Shown piece after piece: positions 1 to 4,685 of a DNA stretch of 5,915 bases. Both the position numbers and the translations under genes were made by a program. The notes under the pieces were generated by a model. That model saw only the letters and a program-made list of their open reading frames with translations, made no database searches and was not told the origin of the DNA. The stretch lies in contig JANPBY010000100.1 of the NCBI GenBank assembly GCA_031430645.1, positions 1-5,915 of the forward strand. Reading direction: 5' to 3'. Source of the DNA: JANPBY01 sp031430645. Its GTDB lineage: Bacteria > Actinomycetota > Actinomycetes > DATJPE01. Each line of letters begins with the position of its first letter. Within the stretch, counting starts at the first letter, position 1.

Positions 1-425
1 GAGGACGTGACGCTGAAGGTTGCGTCGGTGAACGTGAGTGTCCATGCCGTCGGAAAGCCCATGTTCGTAATGACCGTGTCGGCAGAGGCGAGCAGGCCAG
101 CGTCCTGCAGGGCGGCAGTGACATCTAGTTGAGTGACCACGGGAGTAACCCACGTGCCGGTGAGCGCCAGGTCCGACGGTGAGGGCGAAGGGACGGTCGT
201 CGCGGGGGGTGCGTCGGCGCCGAGGGAAAGACCGTCGATCACTTGCGGTGCCACAACGAAGGCTCCTGCCACGAGCAACGACAGTGTCGTGGCGAGAGTT
301 GTTCGCCGGACCAAGCGACGCCGACGGAAGCTGGTCTGCGTACGTAGCAGGCGGTCCTCGATATTGGGCGTCACTGCTCCAGCAGCTTGCGTGAAACCGT
401 CTCGGAGGCGGTCCTCAAGAGGCAT
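1..425 (-). CDS. Membrane-anchored partner of the SigE-like sigma factor (3' end beyond window)
   Basis: The first 141 residues are visible; the C-terminus lies past position 1. The ATG at 425-423 is preceded by a strong Shine-Dalgarno (432-440) and overlaps the end of the sigma-factor gene by 11 bp, so the two are almost certainly translated together. The N-terminus (MPLEDRLRDGF, then IEDRLLR) is charged and cytoplasmic. A run of basic residues at 34-41 precedes one hydrophobic segment at about 43-60, giving an N-in, C-out orientation. A Ser/Pro/Thr-rich linker (about 73-85) leads to an extracytoplasmic domain beginning GTWVTPVVTQLDVTAALQDAGL, with alternating beta-like stretches after it. 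There are no cysteines and no HxxxCxxC zinc anti-sigma motif in the visible part. The role as anti-sigma or signal-sensing partner is inferred from the operon position. Confidence 0.8.
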   Translation of the reverse strand, partial: MPLEDRLRDGFTQAAGAVTPNIEDRLLRTQTSFRRRRLVRRTTLATTLSLLVAGAFVVAPQVIDGLSLGADAPPATTVPSPSPSDLALTGTWVTPVVTQLDVTAALQDAGLLASADTVITNMGFPTAWTLTFTDATFSVTS

Positions 426-963
426 CCTCGGTCACCTCCTCGGTGAGGAGCTCGGCGAGAGTGTGCCGGGCTCGGTGCAACCAGACCTTGGCGGCTGAGG
501 TTGTGCAGCCCAGGAGGTCCACGATCTCGACTATCGGACGGTCCTCGAAGTAGAAGAGCACAACGGCAGCGCGTTGTTGTGGTGGAAGTTGGGCGACGGC
601 TCGCATCAGGTCGAGGTCCGCCGGTCCCGCTGGAGCGGGGGGAGTGACGTCGCGCTCCAGGAAACCGCGCAGGCGCTCGCGACGTACCTGCTTGGTCGCC
701 AATCTGATAGCCACGCGACGAACCCATGCGCCTGGGCGCTCGTACCGCGAAACCTTCGCCCAGTGTTGGAGGAGCTTGAGGAAGGCTTCCTGGGTGATGT
801 CCTCGGCGCGCTGGGTGTCGTGGACGATCAGATAGACGGTGCGAGCGACCGGGCGGAACTCCGCTCGATAGAAGGCGGTGTACTCGTCCACCTTGGCTGC
901 CTCCGCCCCCGGAGTTATGACGAGCGAAGTCTCGACGGCGTGGGGCTGCCGGTCAACGATCAT
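415..963 (-). CDS. ECF RNA polymerase sigma factor, SigE-like family
   Basis: A 182-residue group IV (extracytoplasmic function) sigma factor that would redirect RNA polymerase to a small promoter set. Region 2 spans about residues 30-97 and includes the conserved helix AEDITQEAFLKLLQHW (53-68) and the VRRVAIRLATKQ segment that usually contacts the -10 DNA. Region 4 spans about 119-172: LPPQQRAAVVLFYFED, then a helix-turn-helix around IVEIVDLLGCTTSAAKVWLHRAR. There is no region 3 or extra C-terminal domain, and the length fits the family. The ATG at 963 has no clear ribosome binding site. A GTG at 891 (residue 25) has GGAGG 8 nt upstream and would give a 158-residue protein starting just before region 2, so it may be the true start. 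The gene overlaps the membrane-protein gene by 11 bp, and the two form a sigma/partner pair. The target promoters are unknown. Confidence 0.92.
   Translation of the reverse strand: MIVDRQPHAVETSLVITPGAEAAKVDEYTAFYRAEFRPVARTVYLIVHDTQRAEDITQEAFLKLLQHWAKVSRYERPGAWVRRVAIRLATKQVRRERLRGFLERDVTPPAPAGPADLDLMRAVAQLPPQQRAAVVLFYFEDRPIVEIVDLLGCTTSAAKVWLHRARHTLAELLTEEVTEDAS
432..440 (-). promoter_or_regulatory. Ribosome binding site of the membrane-protein gene inside the sigma gene
   Basis: Minus-strand AGGAGGTGA ends 6 nt before the ATG at 425 and lies within the last codons of the sigma-factor gene. It is a near-perfect complement of the 16S rRNA 3' end. It fixes the start of the downstream gene, which overlaps the sigma stop codon, and indicates translational coupling. 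Confidence 0.75.
889..904 (-). promoter_or_regulatory. Alternative GTG start with ribosome binding site for the sigma factor
   Basis: On the minus strand GGAGG (904-900) is followed by 8 nt and then GTG (891-889), which is codon 25 of the longer reading. This is a much better initiation signal than the sequence in front of the ATG at 963. The shorter protein would begin MDEYTAFYRAEF, where most SigE-like factors begin. If used, the untranslated leader and promoter region upstream lengthens to about 135 bp. Confidence 0.45.
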
Positions 964-1000
964 GTCAATGAGTCACAGCTTCGAGCCGCAGCGATGGTTA

Positions 1001-1024
1001 CACCGGTCGAGGGACTTTCCGGTG
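1001..1024. repeat. Inverted repeat CACCGG-N12-CCGGTG between genes
   Basis: A perfect 6-bp inverted repeat (1001-1006 and 1019-1024) with a 12-nt spacer, just after the stop codon of the coiled-coil gene and upstream of the sigma factor. The stem is short for a terminator and no T-run follows it. A minus-strand TGTAACC (1002-996) overlapping one arm could be a -35-like element of an ECF promoter, but no convincing -10 was recognised. It could be an operator, a weak terminator or chance. Confidence 0.25.
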
Positions 1025-1026
1025 AT

Positions 1027-1881
1027 TCAACGGCGGAGGTCCTCGAGGCGCGCGTGCGCATCGGCGAGCCGCGCACCAGCCCGGTCAAAGGTCTGGTCGG
1101 CAAGTGCGAGGGCGCGCTCGGCGACCTGCTCGGACTTGGTGGCATCGTCGAGCTCGGCCTGGGCGGCGGTCAGGGTTTCCTGTGCCGCAGCGGCTCGGAG
1201 GTTGGCCGCGTCAGCTGCCTCCCGCGCCCGGACCAGGCTCTCTTCAGCAGTCTCGAGGCCGGTGGCAGCGACTGCGGCAGCCTGCTCGGCCGCTTGCAGC
1301 CGCTTGCGATGGGCCGCACGTGAGTTCGAGCCTTCCGCAGTCGTCCGTACGACGGTGAGGGGCGGATGGCTGAGTGCCGCGCCGGTGTCCCCGAGCCCGG
1401 CGTACGACAGATCGGTCACGAGGTGGCCCTCGATCAGTGCGGCCGCGGCGTCCGGGTCAGTCAGCGCGGCATCCAGGCTCCGTGCCACCTGATCGAAGAC
1501 AGTGTTGGAGAGCAGGTGGCCAGCGGCTGCGGCGATATCCGCGGTGCGGTGAGCGAGCGCGCGGACGACCCGGACTCGCTGCCCGGTCAACGCCCGTAGC
1601 TCATCGCCTGCGAGCGAGGTCTGCGCCACCCGAAGCTCGCCACCGAGCGCGAGGAGCGCGTCGACCTGCACGCGATCCTCGCGGACCAGCTGGTTGAGCG
1701 CCCAGGCAGCCAGCGAAGGCTTCTTGAGGGCCTTGACCTGCCGCGCAGAAGCGTCGTCGCCGGCGGCCTTGAGAGTTCTGACGACGTCGTCGCGGGCCGG
1801 GATGAACTGCGCGAGATCAAGACCGTAGAGCTCGGTGCCTGCCGCATCGAAGGAGGTCGTCGTCGCCTCGCCGTCGGTCAT
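1027..1881 (-). CDS. Conserved-looking hypothetical protein with a long C-terminal coiled coil
   Basis: A 284-residue protein whose function I do not recognise. The N-terminal half (about 15-165) is helical and contains the stretch TELYGLDLAQFIPARDD followed by KALKKPSLAAWALNQLVR (about 50-67), a pattern I associate with uncharacterised actinobacterial proteins. From about residue 190 to the end it is almost purely Ala/Glu/Arg/Leu/Asp/Gln (for example RKRLQAAEQAAAVAATGLET), as expected of a long coiled coil. It has no signal peptide, transmembrane segment or cysteine, so it should be cytoplasmic. It begins 36 bp after the reductase gene and is probably cotranscribed with it. Only a poorly spaced GAGGGG lies directly before the ATG. 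A scaffolding or oligomerising role is the most that composition allows. Confidence 0.85.
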   Translation of the reverse strand: MTDGEATTTSFDAAGTELYGLDLAQFIPARDDVVRTLKAAGDDASARQVKALKKPSLAAWALNQLVREDRVQVDALLALGGELRVAQTSLAGDELRALTGQRVRVVRALAHRTADIAAAAGHLLSNTVFDQVARSLDAALTDPDAAAALIEGHLVTDLSYAGLGDTGAALSHPPLTVVRTTAEGSNSRAAHRKRLQAAEQAAAVAATGLETAEESLVRAREAADAANLRAAAAQETLTAAQAELDDATKSEQVAERALALADQTFDRAGARLADAHARLEDLRR

Positions 1882-1917
1882 GCCCCTCAGTCTGTCCGAC
1901 CGGCCGCACCACCGACA

Positions 1918-3129
1918 TCACGCGGAGACAGAGTCCACAGTCATCGACCGCATTCCGCTGGCCAGCGGATCGACGTACCGCCGTATTGCCAGTGCCGCCG
2001 CAGCACCTTCGCCGGCCGCGCTGGCCGCTTGCTTGGTGGAGCCGCTGCGTACGTCACCGGCCACGAAGATGCCCGGGACATCGGTCTGCATCCCCAGGTC
2101 GGAGAGCACGAATCCGGCCGGATCGAGCGCGACTAGGTCTGCCACCAGGCCGCTGTTCGGGCTGAGGCCGATGAAGACGAAGATCCCCTCGGCCGGGATC
2201 GTCTCGCGGACCCCGTTGCGCTCAACCACCATGCCGACGACCTTGCCGCCCTCGGTGGCGTACGCGATGGGCAAGGCGTCGGTGACGACGGAGATCTGCG
2301 GGTTCTCCTCCACCTTCAGAGCGACAACCTGGCTGGCCGTCAGCGCCGGGTCACGGGTGATGATGGTGACGTCGGAGACGAAGCGCGTGAGGAAGATGCT
2401 CTCCTCGCCGGCGCTGTTGCCGCCGCCGATGACGGCGACCTTGCGTCCGCGATAGAACGCACCGTCACACGTCGCACAGAAGTGAACTCCGGCACCGATC
2501 AGGTCGTCCTCGCCGTCGATGCCGAGGCGACGGTAGGTGGATCCGAGGGCGAGAAGTACGGCGAAGGCAGCATACGTGCGGCCGTCTCCGGTTGTGACCG
2601 TTCGATAGGTCCCGTCGACGCCCACCCCGGTCACATCTTGAGCCGGGAGGATCTCCACCCCGAACCGTTCGGCTTGCTGGCGGAGCCGATCAGCGAACTC
2701 CTCGCCCGTGACTCCTTCGGGAAATCCTGGGAAGTTGTCCAGGCGCTCGGTCATCCCCGCCTGTCCGCCGACGCCGCCGCGCTCGATGACAAGGACCGCC
2801 ATACCCTCGCGCGCCGCGTAGAGCGCTGCAGTCAGGCCGGCCGGTCCTGAGCCGATCACGATCAGGTCGTAGAAGCCGCGCTGGGCCTCGCTCTGCAGAC
2901 CGAGCTTGGCTGCCAGCTCGGCGTTGCTCGGCTCAACCAGGAAGCTTCCGTCCTCGAAGACGATGGTCGGGATGATGTCCTTGCCGTCGTTGTAGGACTG
3001 GACGACCGCGCGCCCGGCGGCGTCGGCATCGACGTCCACGTAGTCGTACTGGACGCGTTGCTCACCGAGGAACTGCTTGGCCCGCTTGCAGTCCGAACAC
3101 CAGGACGTGCCATACATCGTGATTGCCAT
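1918..3129 (-). CDS. Glutaredoxin-thioredoxin reductase fusion (FAD-dependent disulfide oxidoreductase)
   Basis: A 403-residue cytoplasmic flavoenzyme with two domains. Residues 1-80 are a glutaredoxin/mycoredoxin-like fold with the redox pair C11-S-D-C14, the cis-proline motif IIPT (P54) and VEPSNAELAAKLG at its end. Residues 87-390 are a low-molecular-weight thioredoxin reductase: FAD-binding GSGPAG (93-98), GGVGGQ (118-123), active-site C218-A-T-C221, a nucleotide-binding GGGNSAGEE (235-243) and the closing FAD motif GIFVAGDVRSGSTKQA (353-368). The reductase half probably passes electrons from a pyridine nucleotide through FAD and C218/C221 to the attached CxxC, which then reduces protein or low-molecular-weight disulfides such as mycothiol mixed disulfides; that chain is inference. 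The usual HRRD-x-FRA clamp for NADPH reads ITRDPALTAS (257-266), so the cofactor preference is uncertain. The ATG at 3129 starts right at the first beta strand, with no clear ribosome binding site. The protein ends in a short tail after RRYVDPLASG. Confidence 0.93.
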   Translation of the reverse strand: MAITMYGTSWCSDCKRAKQFLGEQRVQYDYVDVDADAAGRAVVQSYNDGKDIIPTIVFEDGSFLVEPSNAELAAKLGLQSEAQRGFYDLIVIGSGPAGLTAALYAAREGMAVLVIERGGVGGQAGMTERLDNFPGFPEGVTGEEFADRLRQQAERFGVEILPAQDVTGVGVDGTYRTVTTGDGRTYAAFAVLLALGSTYRRLGIDGEDDLIGAGVHFCATCDGAFYRGRKVAVIGGGNSAGEESIFLTRFVSDVTIITRDPALTASQVVALKVEENPQISVVTDALPIAYATEGGKVVGMVVERNGVRETIPAEGIFVFIGLSPNSGLVADLVALDPAGFVLSDLGMQTDVPGIFVAGDVRSGSTKQAASAAGEGAAAALAIRRYVDPLASGMRSMTVDSVSA

Positions 3130-3136
3130 GGGTGCA

Positions 3137-3151
3137 GCATGCCGGGCATGC
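3137..3151. promoter_or_regulatory. 15-bp palindrome upstream of the reductase gene
   Basis: GCATGCC-G-GGCATGC is a perfect 7-bp inverted repeat around one base, lying 8-22 bp upstream of the reductase ATG. It also contains two copies of the self-complementary hexamer GCATGC. Position and symmetry would fit a repressor or activator site, or a structured leader. No known regulator motif was recognised. Confidence 0.35.
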
Positions 3152-3181
3152 CAAGCGCGCGCCCCTCGGGCGCACGCTTGG
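3151..3181 (-). terminator. Strong hairpin, probable terminator of the sigma/membrane-protein operon
   Basis: Arms 3151-3164 and 3168-3181 pair over 14 bp around a 3-nt loop. The outer CCAAGCG/CGCTTGG and the inner six pairs are perfect, and the one remaining position is a U-G wobble on the minus-strand transcript but a C-A mismatch on the plus strand. This favours function in the minus-strand RNA. It starts 22 nt after the stop of the membrane-protein gene and ends 21 nt before the reductase ATG. There is no U-tract, which is common for actinobacterial hairpin terminators. It could instead be an RNA-processing or attenuation hairpin. Confidence 0.6.
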
Positions 3182-3203
3182 TGAGGGGACCGTAAGAGCC
3201 TGG

Positions 3204-4055
3204 TCAGAGTCCCGAGGTGTCGAAGGCCAGGCTGTCGATGACTGGTTGTGCCTGATCGAGGATCGTGTTGAGGTCGCCGCTGCCGGTTGCGTAGACCCAG
3301 ATGACGCGGTCACTAGGCAGCTCAACGAAGATCATCCGGCCACTCTGTCCGTTGGTGATCCCTGTGGCGTTCTCTCCGAACGGCAGCAAGATCATGGGCA
3401 TGCAGTCCAGGATGTCGGGCTGGCAGGTCATGGTCGGCTTGACGTTGTCGCGGAGCTGGACGTCAACTTGCCAGGCGGGCAGATCGGACACAGTCGTGCT
3501 GAGGACGTCAGTGTTCTTCAGGTAGGGCCGCTGGGCCAACCACATGGCCATCGTCTCGGCTGTGGTGCCGGCAGATGGGTCGGGTACTCGACCTTCAGTC
3601 GGCAAGGAGCCCTGGGGGTCCATCACGACAAAGACCCCAGCGTCTGCGGGGCTCCGCAGGTCGACATCAAGCCAGACCCAACCGCGGTCGGTGGATTCTT
3701 CTTGGCCGCTGAGGCTCCAGTCTGCGGGGAGTGACACGGTAAAGGGGACCTCGAGCGGTAGGAGATAGTCCCCGGCAGCAACGTCGGTGCAGCACTTGCC
3801 CAAGTCGACAGGGGTAGCCGAGGCGCCGAAGACTGTGCCTCCGGGGATGACTGTTGCTTGATCGGCCGGGCGGAGGAACATCCACCCGACGCCGACCAGG
3901 AGTGCCGCGGCGCCCACCAGTGCAGCGAGTTCGATTCCCTTGTTGCGACGGCTGTCGTGCTGCAGTTGGTCGAGCATGGCGTGGACCTCCAGGTCCTTGT
4001 GGGTGGCACGGTGCAGGGCGGCGGCCGCTGATCGGCCGGCTGAATCGACCGTCAT
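3204..4055 (-). CDS. Membrane-anchored, four-cysteine extracytoplasmic protein coupled to a sigma factor
   Basis: A 283-residue protein. The ATG at 4055 overlaps the sigma-factor stop as ATGA, and a purine-rich GGAAGGGG sits about 7 nt upstream, so I chose it over an upstream in-frame start inside the sigma gene. Residues 1-40 are cytoplasmic and charged (DQLQHDSRRNK). Residues 42-60 form one transmembrane segment (ELAALVGAAALLVGVGWMFL), followed by an extracytoplasmic domain to 283. That domain has many beta-like stretches and two cysteine pairs, C88-C89 and C211/C218, which could form disulfides outside the membrane. The mix of PFTVSLPADWSL (about 104-115), the repeated Trp/Val strands and the C-terminal VIDSLAFDT resembles secreted lipoprotein-like domains. 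No zinc anti-sigma motif is present. The coupling to the sigma factor makes an anti-sigma or surface-sensor role the best inference. Confidence 0.85.
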   Translation of the reverse strand: MTVDSAGRSAAAALHRATHKDLEVHAMLDQLQHDSRRNKGIELAALVGAAALLVGVGWMFLRPADQATVIPGGTVFGASATPVDLGKCCTDVAAGDYLLPLEVPFTVSLPADWSLSGQEESTDRGWVWLDVDLRSPADAGVFVVMDPQGSLPTEGRVPDPSAGTTAETMAMWLAQRPYLKNTDVLSTTVSDLPAWQVDVQLRDNVKPTMTCQPDILDCMPMILLPFGENATGITNGQSGRMIFVELPSDRVIWVYATGSGDLNTILDQAQPVIDSLAFDTSGL

Positions 4056-4615
4056 GACTGCGCCCCTTCCTCGAAGCCAAGTTGTTGCGCGAGGGCAGAA
4101 CGTCCCCGCACAAGATGCGCCTTCACTGTGCTGTCGGAGCATTCGAGGGTGAGGGCGATGTCGGAGACATACATGTCATAGACGTAGTGCAAGGCAATGA
4201 CTTGGGCCTGACGTTTAGGGAGCTTGCGCACGGAGGCCCAGAAGTCGTCGTCGGCTGGAGCGAGCTCGGTGTGCTGCTGTCGGCGGTTGCCGAGGCGTAG
4301 CAGCGCCCGCGTTTCAACCCCACGCCGACGAAGCTGCGAGGTGGCGAGATTGGCGCAGACCCGACGAACCCACATGGCCGGTACGTCGAGTGCGGCGACC
4401 TCGTCCCATCGGCGATAGGCCGCGATCATGGCTTCCTGGGCGAGATCTTCCGCGGAACCGGGGGCACCGGTCAGGGCGCGGGCCAAGGCAACCAGTGAGG
4501 GGAGCTCGCGGATGTAGAAGGCTTCGAACCGTTCGGTCGACCTGAGGTGGATCACGTGGTCCTCAGCCGATAGCTCAGCGCTGTCGGCTGATCGGCGTGA
4601 TCCGATTTCGCTCAT
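4052..4615 (-). CDS. ECF RNA polymerase sigma factor, second SigE-like copy
   Basis: About 187 residues from the ATG at 4615. Region 2 runs from about 29 to 98, with FEAFYIREL, the helix AEDLAQEAMIAAYRRW (55-70) and MWVRRVCANLATSQLRRRG. Region 4 runs from about 127 to 178 (KLPKRQAQVIALHYVYD, then a helix-turn-helix through SDIALTLECSDSTVKAHLVRGR). The domain order matches the sigma factor at 963-415, but the sequences are clearly diverged. The start is uncertain: a GTG at 4624 adds 3 residues; GGAGG lies only 2 nt before the ATG at 4615, which is too close; and a GTG at 4555 has GAGG 5 nt upstream and would give a protein starting MIHLRSTERFEAFY. The stop overlaps the next gene by 4 bp, indicating translational coupling with the membrane protein. 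The target promoters are unknown; autoregulation is plausible for the family but not shown. Confidence 0.92.
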   Translation of the reverse strand: MSEIGSRRSADSAELSAEDHVIHLRSTERFEAFYIRELPSLVALARALTGAPGSAEDLAQEAMIAAYRRWDEVAALDVPAMWVRRVCANLATSQLRRRGVETRALLRLGNRRQQHTELAPADDDFWASVRKLPKRQAQVIALHYVYDMYVSDIALTLECSDSTVKAHLVRGRSALAQQLGFEEGAQS

Positions 4616-4641
4616 GGCCTCCACTCGTTCGGGATGCCCTC

Positions 4642-4657
4642 ACAGGTTGACAGGTTG
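4642..4657. repeat. Tandem 8-bp repeat upstream of the sigma factor
   Basis: ACAGGTTG occurs twice in perfect tandem (4642-4649 and 4650-4657); on the minus strand it reads CAACCTGT twice. It is 27-42 bp upstream of the ATG at 4615, inside the short gap after the HNH gene. Its position suits an activator or repressor half-site pair, and CAACC also resembles the AAC core of many ECF -35 elements. Function is inferred from placement only. Confidence 0.35.
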
Positions 4658-4685
4658 GGCGATTTAGTCGACCGGAAACGAGGTC

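Noticed and set aside
574..1323. 249-residue open frame on the plus strand
   Set aside because: It runs antisense across a sigma factor, a gap and the coiled-coil gene, shows no family motif and has shadow-like composition. Long antisense frames are expected at this GC content.
878..1492. 204-residue plus-strand frame rich in Ala, Ser and Arg
   Set aside because: The low-complexity composition mirrors the Ala-rich coiled coil encoded on the other strand.
1835..2455. 206-residue open frame on the plus strand
   Set aside because: It is antisense to the clearly conserved reductase and has no recognisable domain.
3123..3734. 203-residue plus-strand frame
   Set aside because: It is antisense to the membrane-protein gene and the terminator hairpin, without motifs or a plausible ribosome binding site.
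1..4055. RsrA-type zinc-binding anti-sigma domain in either sigma partner
   Set aside because: No HxxxCxxC motif exists in either cytoplasmic N-terminus; the cysteines of the 4055-3204 protein all lie outside the membrane.
4056..4142. 29-residue N-terminal extension of the four-cysteine membrane protein
   Set aside because: It lies wholly inside the sigma-factor gene in another frame. The ATGA overlap at 4052-4055 with an upstream purine-rich site is the normal coupled start.
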